This document shows, one piece after another, positions 34,413-46,468 of a stretch of DNA of 64,000 bases (position 1 is the first letter of the stretch; each line of letters opens with the position of its first letter). The notes below the pieces were generated by a model. It was not told the origin of the DNA, did no database searches, and was given only the letters and a program-made list of their open reading frames with translations. The stretch comes from Siphonodentalium dalli. Lineage: Eukaryota; Mollusca; Scaphopoda; Gadilida; Siphonodentaliidae. The stretch is taken from positions 155,087,151-155,151,150 of the forward strand of contig CP136068.1 of the NCBI GenBank assembly GCA_032622095.1. Reading direction: 5' to 3'. The translations under genes were made by a program, and so were the position numbers.

Positions 34413-35921
34413 GTATAGTACATAGATTTGCCTCATGTTAAAAATTCATTCACGAATTTAGACAAAATTTGAGGAAACCCGTTTATCTTTTTTATTCAGA
34501 TTAATATGTAAACATAACACACTTGACATACGAAACGCTACATAAAAGACGGTTATATTTTATATTGAATTGTTTATCCATTTCATATATGGTTTCAACT
34601 TCTTCAGGTGGACATTATGTGCAAAGTTTTCAAAAACAAAGTGACGTTTATAGGTCCACTCGGATTTAACACAAATTGTTCAGAATTTCCTAAGCCAATT
34701 TTCCGCTTACTGTTGACAAATAAACCAAACAACCGTGCGGTCGCCCGAATATATAGGGGTTTGGTGTGCCCTGTAAATATCCGACCAGATGTTTTGGCCA
34801 AAAGTTAATTTTTCCGATGCCTGTAACCTTTGATACAATCAACCGACCGAGGACAAAACAAGGCTTATATTGTGAATAAAATATAATAATACAAAATATA
34901 TTAACTACAGCTTGACAACACCATGCATTTAGGTCATCTGATATAAAAATACAATGTTGTTACTTTGTCCCTATACTGTATATATATTTCTTTGATGTGG
35001 TGGGGTTTATTGTGCCACGCATCGAAATGATCACAAAGGCTGATAATTAAGAACGTTCTTAGTTATCTACTGCTTGGGGGGGGGGCAAAAGCATGGACTC
35101 TATTTATTATCTTGAAAGTCGACGTCTGACCATCAAAACCTCATGTATTGTATTAGTTGGCTCACGAGTCAGTTATTTTCTAATATAGAACATGTACTGG
35201 TGGAGATTTTATAGTGTTAAATCGGGCAGTGCGTCTATAAATAACGGGAGTGGTTAATACAGCTTTGTCCATGTCTGCATAGATAGGTGGTGATGTCGAA
35301 AGGTCAGCGGTAACTTTCAGTGAAAGTTGGGATACAGTCTGTGGGTATGCATGCTTTCAGAATTAGGAGATGAAGGGTACATGTACGACCTCTGCTAAAA
35401 GTGGGACATGAATGTGTGTGCTGAACTGCTGAACGGTAGTTTGAACTATTGAACGGGCATGACCCATGGACCTGTGATAGAACCTCTGTGATATATCTTC
35501 AAAATCAGAACCATTGTATCATAGATACCCGATATGTAATGATATAAAGTTTTGAGCCGTAAAATTATGCTGGCCAGACAAAACAATTGGATAAAATATC
35601 GTGCCCGCCGGTAGTCATTTTAACCTCTTCGCTGCTATGAGGTCCGTAACTAGTACAGAAGTAAAAGTGCACGCCGTGTGCTACATGGTCCGTAGGTACT
35701 CGGACCTACTTCGGCACACTAGCAGTAGGTCATTATACATAACTGGAACTCAGAGATTGGAGCATCAGAATAACTGTATCTCGAAGTTTCAAACAGTGTA
35801 TGATGTTCCACGATTGAGAACGATAATAGCCTTTCAACTGAGTCAGTTTTATGGTTCTTGTGGAATTCCCGTAAAAGTTTCCAATTGGAAAATGACCATA
35901 ACGTCAACAGCGAACAATATA
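34413..35921. other. Intron; partial type-A/B flank copies and a minisatellite seed
   Basis: From 34600 to 35110 it repeats the intron block with GTGCGGTCGCCCGAATATAT and CGAGGACAAAACAAGGC, ending in a seed (about 35060-35112) with a G-run and GCAAAAGCATGGACTC. The 117-codon open frame at 35601-35954 shows no recognisable domain. Confidence 0.6.
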
Positions 35922-38900
35922 GTCCAGTGCATTTATGGTTTCACCTCAAAATAATTGCAACACAAAGTTTCTCAGTGGGAATAAGTACTTTAACCCATCA
36001 CAAATAATATACTAAAAATCAACAAGTATCAAGAAATGCGAAATTGATGAATTTTGTGAAATAAATTTGTCAAAATTTGGTAAAATACCCATTTTATAGC
36101 TTTTCAAGGATGTTTATAAAAAACTTCTTTTCACATGTCCTTCCATTTATATATCCATTCTGTTGAGTGCACAACCCTGATTACAGAACAGAAAACCTTT
36201 CCGAGATACGTTCAGTATTGTTTTAGTTATGTGCCTCCAAAATTTGGAGTTTGTCTAATTCCGGAGGCTCAATTTCTCAAAATTAGTTAAAATCCATTTT
36301 TTATGGTCTTGTATTTTAAAAAATAAAGAAAATGAAGGGATTCCTTGTTGATTTAGTCATTTCCTCTCTAGGTTGTGCACAAAATATGATTTCTTTATGC
36401 ATCTATGATTGAGAGGACAAAAATATTCTTAAACAAAATGTGTGTTCCACCATTGTATGGACAGCCAAATTTGCCTGTGGTCCAGAACCGGCATGATGAA
36501 ATAGCATATTTGATGTCATACAAATCAATAATTATATATCCATATTCCCTGTCTTCCTCATAATCACTTAATTATACATCGTTAAACACATTGTAAATGA
36601 ATTTCCCAAATCATGGTGTAGAAAATCAAATTATGGCCCTATGAATCTTTAGAATTGAATCATCTAAAAATGCCATTTTGGGGCGTTTTTTGTTCATTTT
36701 TAAAGGTTTTTGTGTATAAATTGTAAAAAAAAATGTATGTTTAATGTGCAAAATCATTTGAACTTTCCTCCTGAAACACTTAAGTTTTGAAATAAATGCC
36801 TTATGTTGGATATGTCAATGAATGTCACTGAATTTCACTAATTTTTCTGGAAACTGATGCCAAATTTGAATATCTGAAAAATGGGGTAGGGGAAACCATA
36901 TTGACAAAATATAGAAAATATGGACCTTGATGCATAAAACTTTAACATACCCAGCTCATACAAACCTTATTCTTTCATACAGAGTAAACTGCTTCCTGTT
37001 TTGGTGGTCATATTTAGAGTTACAATCCTTTTTGTTGTAACTCAATGGCGAAATGGCGAATCATTATTTCGGGCTGGTTCTATATAACATGCTGATAAAG
37101 TTCTAAATAAACATCTAATAATTATTAAAGCACTAAACTGTTTACCATGCAAGAATAATCTGCACAAACTGGAATAAAACAACCCTTTGTCTCCAATGAC
37201 TAGAATATGGTGACAAGATCATAGCCTTTGTAATTTCACCTACCCCATTATCAACATTCAAATTTGGTGTCAGTTTCTTAAAAAATATGTGAAATCCAGT
37301 GAATGTTGATTGGCATAACCAATGTAATCATATTTTTTCCAACACTAAGTGTTTTAGGAAGAACGTTCAAATGATTTTACACATTAAACACTAATTGTAT
37401 TCATTGTTGTTTACTATTTGTGCACAAAAAAAACTTTAAAATGGACAAAAACACCACAAAACAGTCCAAAATGGCATATTTGGAAAAGAGTCAATACAAA
37501 GGATTCATAGGGCCATAAGTTGATTATGGCACATATGTGTTTAGCAATTCCAGCACAGTGTATTTAATCTAGTATAAGTAAGAGGTTATGAGAAATACAG
37601 GCCATATGGATATCAATTTATTGAGTTGTATGACCTCAAATATGGTATTTCATCACACCAGTTCTGTGTCACAAGGCAAATTTGGCTAAGTCCATACAAT
37701 GGAATACACATTTTGTTTAAGAATATTTTTGTCTTCTCGATCATAGATGCATAAATAAATCATTTGTTGTGCACAATATAGTGAGGCAACTAATACAACA
37801 GTAAGATATCCCTTCATTGTTCTCTAGTTTTTAAAATACAAGACCCTAAACTATGGATTTTAGCTAATTCTTCAGAAATTGAGGCTCCGAAATTAGACAA
37901 ACTCCCAATTTTGGAGGCACATAACTCGAAAAATTCTCAACGTATCTCGAAAATGTTTTCTGTTCTGTTATCAGGATTGTGTACTCAACAAAATGGATAT
38001 ATAAATGGAAGGATATGTAAAATGAAGTTTTTTATAAACATCCTTGAAAAGCTATAAAATGGGTATTTGACCAAATTTTACTAAATTTATTTCACAAAAT
38101 TTATCAATTTCGCGCCTTTCTTGATCCTTTTATATTTTTAGTATGTTGTTTATAATTGGTTAATAGACTTATTCCTGCTAAGAAACATTGTCTTGCAATT
38201 ATTTTGAGGTTTGGCACTTTATTCTCATAAATGCACTAATAGGCACGAAGATCCTTATGAACATGGGAGGGAAAGATGTTATCAGTTATGTATTCAAGCG
38301 AACATCCCAAGCAATAATAATGAGTGCTCCGTCTGTCAAGTTCGACAACGACGTTGTACACATCGACCCACAACTCTTGTTTCAGAGGCTTATCACTGTT
38401 GCCAAAGCGCCGACCAGAGGTGATGTAACCTGCTGTGTCAGACTTTTAGGTAGAAAATGATTTCATTTACATATACTATCACCAGTTGCAGTGTTGGAAG
38501 GGGCTTAATTTGGAACCAACTGATTGGGAATGGCAGGTTAAGGATGGGCGGCTTAATCCTATCAAATGTGAGGAACCACCAGCTCCAAAAGAACTACTGA
38601 ACATCATTAGTTGTAAATGTAAAACGGACTGCAAAAGCAATAGGTGCACATGTTGAAAACATGGAATTATGTGTTCTATGTCTTGTGGGGAATGCCAAGG
38701 TGTTGACAGTTTGAACACACAGCCTTTCGACAACTATGGCAATTTTCTAATGCATAAACATGTAATGTGAAATTCCATTTTTCTCTGATTTCTTGTCATT
38801 TTTACATCTTTTCACCCTAAAATATTTTGATTATTTGCTTGTAGTAACAACATGAAAAAACCCCACAATTGTGGATATAACTATATAACAATATTTCCAA

Positions 38901-39306
38901 GCCCAGTTACGACAATTTTACAACTGCATCAAGAGTTATTGTTGACTTCCAGTTTTCACTGAATTTTGGCAAATCTTTTACCCAAATTTCGAAAATTTAA
39001 TCAATATTTATACAATAAAATGATACAAAATCTTGGATACAACTGTATCACAGTTTATCATTGTGAAAATATAACAATTGTATGTTTACATCAAGAGTTA
39101 TTAACAAAAAATGTTAATCTCCATTTTTCAACAATTTTTCATCATTTTCGCCACTTTTTGCCTCAAAAAGGCCATTTCGCATGTTCAGATTTTTGTTGAT
39201 TTTTAGCTGAGTATACTCTATGATGCTCTCAACCAAAATAAAACAAAATCTTTTGTGTTGCAATTATTTTGAGGTTCAGCCCTATTTTCTCATAAATGCA
39301 CTGGAC
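35922..39306. mobile_element. Foldback element with ~1-kb inverted arms and a decayed gene
   Basis: The left arm (about 35922-36905) and right arm (about 37235-38240) are inverted copies around a ~330-bp spacer. Matching landmarks are TCAAAATAATTGCAACACAA against TTGCAATTATTTTGAGG, ATCCTTGAAAAGCTATAAAA and its complement, and AATATTCTTAAACAAAATGT and its complement. A third copy of the terminus (CATAAATGCACTGGAC) closes the element at 39306. TA flanks both outer ends, but the ends are only approximate because TAATAG also follows the inner terminus. The segment 38240-39306 carries remnants of a TSO1-like CXC protein gene. Confidence 0.7.
38260..38735 (+). pseudogene. Decayed TSO1/tesmin-like CXC domain gene fragment
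   Basis: Fragment 1 (about 38260-38420) reads VKFDNDVVHIDPQLLFQRLI. Fragment 2 (38480-38735, another frame) reads QLQCWKGLNLEPTDWEWQV, then EEPPAPKELLNIISCKCKTD, CKSNRCTC, stop, KHGIMCSMSCGECQG. The cysteine spacing C-x-C-x3-C-x4-C-x-C...KHG-x2-C-x3-C-x2-C is that of the half CXC domain found in uncharacterised, often multicopy invertebrate proteins, where W-x-W and PPAP-x-ELL typically precede it. The TGA at 38654-38656 replaces a conserved Arg, the final cysteine is Ser, and the region between the fragments is missing. Family recognition is from memory of such proteins and should be tested. Confidence 0.62.
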
Positions 39307-40029
<723 letters not shown>

Positions 40030-40445
40030 TAGCCTCAAGTTAAAGATTCATTCGCGATTCTAGACAAGTTGTACAAAGCTCGTTTGACTTTTTATTCAGA
40101 TATACTATTGTGTATAAAATAACACATTTGGAATAAGAAACGCCACATGAAATGTTTTGTTTTATATTGAATTGTTTATCCATTTCCTATAGTTTCACCT
40201 TCTTTAAAGGGACACCAGTAATTATTTGTGAAGAGTTTTCACTAACAAATTGGCGTTGTTTTGTATTATAAGTCCAGTGCATGTCGTATTTGGTTCCAAT
40301 TAAAACATATTAGGAGCTTCATGTCAGCTTCGTAAAATGACACCAAATTTTACACATACTCCATGGAATGCAAGTATATGAACATCCAATACAGAAATAA
40401 GTTCCCGGTTTTATGGAACTTAAATTCTGTCTTTTATTTTTGTAG

Positions 40446-40559
40446 ACACAGACGAGTGTGCGTCGACTCCCTGTCAAAATGGCGGCACATGCAGTGACGT
40501 CATTAACGGATATACGTGTGCCTGCGCAGCCGGCTTTCAGGGGATACATTGTGAAACAG
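40446..40559 (+). CDS. EGF exon 7 (calcium-binding EGF, type B)
   Basis: 38 codons, phase 1-1, TTTTTGTAG acceptor, CAG|GTAAAG donor. It reads (D)[33 protein letters not shown] and HCETG. Upstream flank (ATGACACCAA...CCATGGAATGCAAGTA...GTTCCCGGTTTTATGGAACT) matches EGF exons 3 and 4. It differs from exon 4 at only about four or five bases. Confidence 0.92.
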
Positions 40560-41081
40560 GTAAAGTAGCTACATTATCCTCAATTTAAATTAACCCACTC
40601 TGAAAAAAGGCTTATAGATCCACTCATATTTCACACCAATTGTTCAGAATTTCCTAAGCAAATTGTCCACTTACTATTGTCAACAGAACCACATAGCCGT
40701 TCGGGCGACCGAATATTTAAGGGTCTGAAACGTTTTGCCCGTATTTTTAAACATTATATGCCCATGGTTGTAACCTTGTGTATACACATATATATAACAA
40801 AATAGATTCAAATCAACCTTGAATATGTAACCCCCCCCCCCATTTTTTTTACTAAATACTCATTGACGAGTAGTTATCCTTTAGGAAATATTCAGATAAT
40901 AAATTCATCAAACTTGTTAACATGGTTTCCTGTCAGTTCAATCCAGTGTAATGGATTTTCCACATTTTGTTCCAATGAAAAAAACAAGAGTGTCCTATTT
41001 TAATTTCTTTTGTTGAGCATGGATTTCAACAACTAAAATTTCATGAACTTGAGCTTGTGAAATTTCCGTCCTCTATTTTAG

Positions 41082-41195
41082 ACACAGATGAGTGTGCGTC
41101 GACACCCTGTCAAAATGGCGGTGTATGCAATGACGTCATTAACGGATATGCATGTGCCTGCGCAGCCGGCTTTCAAGGGGTACATTGTGAAACAG
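41082..41195 (+). CDS. EGF exon 8 (calcium-binding EGF, type A)
   Basis: 38 codons, phase 1-1, TATTTTAG acceptor, CAG|GTAAAG donor. It reads (D)[33 protein letters not shown] and HCETG. Calcium-binding, O-glucose and hydroxylation motifs are kept. The O-fucose site is lost because Val replaces Ser/Thr before the third cysteine. Confidence 0.92.
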
Positions 41196-42750
41196 GTAAA
41201 GTAAACTATAGTATCCTCAAGCAAAAGATTCATTCGCGATACTAAACAATTTTTACTAAGGTCGTTTTTATACGGAAAATTAATAAATTGTAAATTTATA
41301 ATTTTTTATTAAAATTGGAAGTTAAACACGTGAGTGAAAAACATCGTTGTTGCCAGTAGAGAGCCGTTAATGTCACTAGTGGCAACCGGCTATTCTGGAG
41401 CTTTAACGACAGACGCCAAAGGCAGCCCACTGTCAATGAGGGTTTTATATTGAAGACGCTTTGCATTTTCTCTTATTATTATTATTATTTTTTTAGATTG
41501 AACTTTGATCTGCTGTTAAAAAAAACATAGTAAATTTGTTTTTTTTTAATTTAAAAAAACCCATTGAAATTACCTTTAAAAAAATGTTCTAAGTTTTTAA
41601 TTTTCTTTTTAGATTTTAAGATGAAATCTTTTAAAATTTGTTTAAATTTAATTTAATTTTTTTTTTAATTTTCCTTTTAAATTTTCTTTTTAGATTTTTA
41701 GATAAAAACATCTTGCATTAAAAAATTTAAATTTTGAAAATAATTTTTTTTTTTTTGTTGTTGTTGAAAACTAAGGCCGTTAAAACATCTTCCGGTGTAC
41801 CCCGAGGCACCACACCAAATTTGGTTGAAATCGATTAAGGGCTCTGGAAGCAGACCAGAACAGACATATCACTGTACTCTTTAATATATCTAAACAAGAG
41901 AACACACATTCGTTTTGCCATTAAATGTGAAAATGATGACAAATTTCATGCTAAGTGAAAACATTGTTATAATCACGGATAAATTTATAACATCATGCCA
42001 TAAATATAAATCTCAGTATATTATGATTTGACAAAAAAAAAATTGTTTGAATATAGCCGATTTAACACTGAATTTATGCATGGATACCAACAATTATGGT
42101 GAAGAAGGATGGCAGCAAAATTTTCAATGCAACCATTGGCCGACTCAGTCGCTGTTTGGTCGAAAATATCCGCTAATAATTATTTAATTGACAGCTGTGG
42201 AAAGGTCCATTACAGCATATTGCAGTTCGACTATAGATTTTACAACGATCTAATGATCGCAATAAACCACTTTATTATCCCTTTACATATAGACAACATA
42301 TTATACCCAATCTTCATTTTGATCTGTATTTTATACCCAATCTTCATTTTGATCTGTATTTCATTTACAACATATCTATCTGTAGTCATGGAATTGGGAT
42401 TTATAAAAATGATGTCGTTGTAATTTTGGCGCTGAATGGATAGGCCATCTTTAAGCGTTTTTTTTTCCAAGTTATCTATATTTCTGAAATGTTTTGTTAT
42501 GTGTTGAATTTTTTTGGGGTGTGCTTAAGCATGCTATAGCGAATTTAAAAACAAACTGGATAAAATCTTAGGGGCATGTTATAACTCAAAACTATCCCCA
42601 AGTATTCATAGTAATAATTTTGATGCCCATGACAAACGTAAGATTCCCTGGCACTAAACCTACAAAATAAGTCTGTTAAAGAATATAAGAAAAAATTATT
42701 AAAATTGTAAAAAATTGTAAAAAATAATAACAAATGATGAAAATTGTTAG
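41196..42750. other. Intron; strongly A/T-biased stretch
   Basis: About 41460-41760 is dominated by runs of T and A. A 24-bp direct repeat (TATACCCAATCTTCATTTTG, then ATCTGTATT) is duplicated at 42303-42362. Nothing coding recognised. Confidence 0.5.
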
Positions 42751-42819
42751 GCCAATGCATTCTTTTATATATGCTGGGCGACCTATGGTCGACTAGCATA
42801 TATAAGAGAATGCATTGGC
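42751..42819. repeat. 69-bp palindrome, copy P6
   Basis: Same orientation as P1, with CACAGGG on the right and paired changes in both arms (CTGGGCGAC and CTAGC for the usual GAGG/GAGTC). The AT-rich left flank resembles that of P3, but no TTAA-flanked MITE ends surround it. Confidence 0.88.
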
Positions 42820-43745
42820 ACAGGGTTATGGGTTGATACAAAAATCGGACCTGGCACTGAAAGGGTTAAGATTTTTTTTCCGGCTGATTTAACTCCAAGT
42901 TATCTATATTTCTGAAATGCAATTTGAAACAAGCCAAGTGACGTATTGTTATAGAAGCACTACCATGTGTCAGAAACCGAATGCAACAATGCATTTGCAC
43001 TACGGATAACTACGTGAGAAGTAAACACTATGTAGTTCTACTAGTAACGATTCAATCGAAATGTCCCTGTAAATAGCATGCAATTGTCTCGCGAGAATCA
43101 ATTCATATATAACACTTTTAAAGGTACTCAATCCGATCAGAGGGTCCCCATATCATCAAGATATAACAACAACAACATACGCTTTAGTTATCAGAATCGA
43201 TTAATTGCAACAAAATAATTATAACCACTGTCAACTATGGTATCACATTTTCCAAAAACGTGTTATTTATCAACATTTTGTTCAACGAAATATGGCCGTA
43301 TTATTACTTGATGAGTATTCACGAAAATTGGCCGTTTTACCACTTGTTTTTAGAGTTATCCATCTTCATCCGCAATTTTGACCGAGACCATCCTTTTGAC
43401 ATCGTGTTTCTGGGCCACAAACATTTGAAATAACAAACTTCAAAAATCGATATCTGAACACTATGAGCTTTGATGGATAGGTTCCTCGACTCGAATCAAA
43501 TATTGTTTACCCCCGAAGCAAAGAAATAGTAGATTAGGGGTGTTTACTCGGATCAAGTATCTTTAAGGCAACGTTTTAGTAGCACCGTTACTTGTGGAAC
43601 TTCCGATATTTTACTTCTCGTGTGGTAAAAACGCATTGTTTTGCATGTTGCCGTTCATATTCTGGCACCATCGAGTTTTCTGTGAAATTCCGTGCAAACT
43701 TGCAGAGTATGAACGTACCCTAACATTTAATTTATTTTATGACAG
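42820..43745. other. Intron, nothing recognised
   Basis: No repeat or element end was identified apart from the P6 flank on the left. Confidence 0.4.
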
Positions 43746-43862
43746 ACATAAATGAATGTTCATCATCGCCATGCCAGAATGGAGGGACGTGTAACGATGG
43801 TGTGAATGGATATACATGTACGTGTCCCACGAACTACATAGGAACACACTGTGAGACCTTAG
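43746..43862 (+). CDS. EGF exon 9 (calcium-binding EGF, diverged)
   Basis: 39 codons, phase 1-1, GACAG acceptor, TTAG|GTATGT donor. It reads (D)[33 protein letters not shown] and HCETL. It has six cysteines, calcium-binding DINEC, the O-glucose site CSSSPC, the O-fucose site CQNGGTC and the hydroxylation pattern. Its flanks and sequence do not belong to type A or B, so it is an older domain and not part of the recent expansion. It precedes the lectin domain directly; the split codon makes Val with the next exon. Confidence 0.9.
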
Positions 43863-44640
43863 GTATGTAAAGACGACTGAATGTATTTACTCCTGAATTC
43901 TGATACTATATAGTAAGTAAGTGGTTTGGTTCGATTAACATTGTAGTCTAGCCACCACAGGAGATGGATGCCCACCCCCCCCCCCCCCCGCCTCACATAA
44001 TTTATGGGACCACAATTTTCTTGAGGCTGAACTATTTACATTTGAGAACCCGGATGTTGTCGATCCCTAACAGGACGCAAAATAAAATTATTTTACTTTT
44101 CCAATGTTACCCATCGGACAATTTTACATTTTGAGATGACACCACGCCGCTTCCTATTCAATGTAAAAAAAAACCATTAAATTCAAACAAAAAAGACAAA
44201 CCTGGTGTTCTTCCGTTTGGCCGATTGTCACTCTATCAGTTTGACATTCATGCAGTTGCCGCCAGATTCAATACAACCATGATGTCACGACGGCAAGCAT
44301 TTTGGGACGCGTCATGAAATTATCCATCAATTCAGTCAAATGATCTCATTTAAACACCCACATAATTATTTTTGATACATGAAGTGGCCACATGTTTTAT
44401 AGCATTGGAAACAACAGCTAATATCCCATCAAATTATTCCACAAGAAAGACCATATGTGGTATAGTACTCGAACGGCGCTCAAAACGCAACCCTCCCCAT
44501 TGTAGATATTTTGACAGGAACATAATGCAACAGTTTTTTTAAACACAAGTTTCCTATATATCGTTGTTGTTGTTGTTGTTGTTATGGACGTGGGGTTGAG
44601 AAAAGATAGACTATCTTTAAAATGTGCCAAGTGATTATAT
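43863..44640. other. Intron; C-run and GTT simple repeat
   Basis: A C-run lies at 43974-43989 and a (GTT)n tract at about 44564-44582. No exon recognised. Confidence 0.5.
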
Positions 44641-44679
44641 TATTGCTTGTGGATATTGTCTCCAATGTTTATTTTGTAG

Positions 44680-44755
44680 TTTGTCCTGTTGGATACGATG
44701 CACCGTATTGCACGAAACATTAGAAAGCAACTTCAAAAACACAGAATGGGGCTAG
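44680..44755 (+). pseudogene. Broken duplicate of the first C-type lectin exon
   Basis: After a TTTTGTAG acceptor it reads (V)CPVGYDAPYCTKH and then TAG, against VCLAAYDAAYCTKHYR in the intact exon 160 bp downstream. The preceding intron end is also similar (GATATTGTCTCCAATGTT against GTCCAAAATGTT). Past the stop, similarity fades (AACTTCAAAAACACAGAATGG against ACAACCGAAAAAACCTGG) and no donor is preserved. If spliced in place of the intact exon it would truncate the protein after the last EGF. Confidence 0.78.
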
Positions 44756-44844
44756 AAAATTGTCAGGTGATAATTTGACTGTTTATATGTTGATATTGTG
44801 TCTCTGAGTGACATGACAGTGTCCAAAATGTTATATATTTCAAG

Positions 44845-45015
44845 TTTGCCTCGCTGCATACGATGCAGCCTATTGCACCAAACACTACAGAACAACCGAA
44901 AAAACCTGGAGTCAGGCGAAAACAGCCTGTATAACTGATGGCGGTCATCTGGTCGAATTTGCTAACTCAGCAATGTATTCGTACATCAAGAATCAGCTGG
45001 TCGTGGCAAATACTA
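44845..45015 (+). CDS. C-type lectin domain, N-terminal exon
   Basis: 57 codons, phase 1-1, TTTCAAG acceptor, ACTA|GTGAGT donor. It begins (V)CLAAYDAAYCTKHYRTTEKT, then WSQAKTACITDGGHLVEFAN and SAMYSYIKNQLVVANT. The leading C...C pair is the extra disulfide of long-form lectin domains. The W-x2-A-x3-C-x3-GGHLVEFAN stretch, with helix 2 after it, is the classic first half of a C-type lectin fold. It joins the 60713 exon by a split Ser codon, giving VANTSTSVWIDG. Confidence 0.93.
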
Positions 45016-45380
45016 GTGAGTGCAGATAATCTACTAATATATATTGACGCTCGAGCCCACCGCTTCAATGTTAGATATTCCTACGCGCCAATATTGCCGT
45101 CAGCTGCTTTCCTAGTATCGTCGATGCCCAATCCAACTCCGTTCACTAATATATATTGACGCTCGAGCGACCATCGTGGCCACTATTATCAATGAATTTT
45201 ACATACCTTAATACGGTAAGATACATTTTAGTGGTCTTTCGATAACCATAACAATAAACAGACAACAATACAAATAAAATAAGAAGTACAAGCGATAGCT
45301 TTAAAAAAAACTGTGAATATCTAATAGTATTTAGTAAATCATTCAATAATTTAACCCTTTACCCAACAGAACGGCCCTGT

Positions 45381-45449
45381 GCCAATGCATTCTCTTATAT
45401 ATGCGAGTCGACCATAGGTCGCCTCGCATATATAAGAGAATGCATTGGC
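45381..45449. repeat. 69-bp palindrome, copy P7
   Basis: Reverse orientation, preceded by CCCTGT. Occupies the same place in the MITE as P4. Confidence 0.9.
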
Positions 45450-45528
45450 TTAACACATTACAAATTATAAAATTGTTAAAGAATGTAAGAAAAAATGGTA
45501 AAAAGTGTTAAAAAAAGATTTTGTTTAG

Positions 45529-45597
45529 GCCAATGCATTCTCTTATATATGCGAGGCGACCTATGGTCGACTCGCATATATAAGAGAATGCATTGGC
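45529..45597. repeat. 69-bp palindrome, copy P8
   Basis: Same orientation as P1, followed by ACAGGGCATAACTG. Confidence 0.9.
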
Positions 45598-45806
45598 ACA
45601 GGGCATAACTGTAACTATCACAATGTGGTCAAGGAGCCGGTTCCAATGATATCCATATTTGTATGGTTCTATTGTCGTGAATAATGTGCAGTGTAGTGAA
45701 GTTTAGTTACATGTAGAATATATGTAATTATGGCAATGTATCTGCAAGTATAAATATCACGGGTTTTACTAAATAATGAGCTCTGTAAAGAAGTTTTTGA
45801 GCACTA

Positions 45807-46350
45807 TCAGGTGACCAAAAACCATCGGGGATAGCACACCAAAACAGCCCAATGATCATCAGGTGACCAAAAGCTATCGGGGATAGCATACAAAAACAGT
45901 TTAGTGATCATCAGGTGATCAAAGGCCATCGGGGATAGCATACCAAAACAGCCCAATGATCATCAGGTGACCAAAAGCCATCGGGGATAGCATACAAAAA
46001 CAGTTTAGTGATCATCAGGTGATCAAAAGCCATCGGGGATAGCATACCAAAACAGTATAATGATCATCAGGTGACCAAAAGCCATCGGGGATAGCATATA
46101 ATAACAGTCTAATGATCAGGGGGTGACCAAAAACCATCGGTGGATAGCATACCAAACAGTCTAATGATCGAGGATTGCATGCAAACAAACAGTATAATGA
46201 TCATCAGGTGACCAAAAGCCATCTGGGATAGAATACAAAAACAGTCTAATGGTCATCAGGTGACCAAAGGCAATCGGGGATTGCATACAAAAAACAGTAT
46301 AATGATCATCAGGTGACCAAATGCCATCGGGATAGCATACAAAACACTAT
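45807..46350. repeat. ~52-bp tandem repeat, about ten copies
   Basis: The unit is AATGATCATCAGGTGACCAA followed by AAGCCATCGGGGATAGCATA and CAAAAACAGTCT. TTTAGTG and CCCAATG variants alternate in the first copies, suggesting a two-unit higher-order repeat. A small related block is at 59626-59740. The array ends directly at the hairpin element 46351. Confidence 0.92.
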
Positions 46351-46468
46351 ACAGTTGTCGCCCGCTGTCGAGGGAGACATTGAGATTTGTCACCCGCTCG
46401 AGAACGACATTCCGTTCTCGAGCGGGTGACAAATCTCGATGTCTCCCGAGAAGAAGGGCAACAACTGT
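46351..46468. mobile_element. Hairpin MITE, ~118 bp
   Basis: Outer ends ACAGTTGTCGCCC and GGGCAACAACTGT, and perfect 25-bp inner arms (46382-46406 and 46413-46437, starting GAGATTTGTCACCCGCTCGA) around a 6-base loop. Related GGGCGACA...GTCTCCCGG phrases lie at 58320-58360, where the hAT element has inserted. Confidence 0.85.

Larger units (their letters stand above)
30728..34600. repeat. Segmental duplication, type-A EGF block, copy 2, interrupted by a LINE
   Basis: Matches 28336-29400 up to AACGGGCACTGATCTG (31456), breaks for the LINE, and resumes at TTGAACCCCCGCATTATGC (34097) through EGF exon 5 and its 3' intron. Confidence 0.85.
45355..45674. mobile_element. piggyBac-like MITE, copy 3, right end missing
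   Basis: Left end TTAA-CCCTTTACCCAACAG (TTAA 45351-45354), with the same body and two palindromes in opposite orientation. Similarity stops after GTATGGTTCTATTG and there is no right terminal repeat, so the copy is truncated. Confidence 0.78.

Noticed and set aside
35601-35954. 117-codon open frame as part of the foldback element's gene
   Set aside because: It lies mostly outside the termini and shares nothing recognisable with the CXC-family protein.
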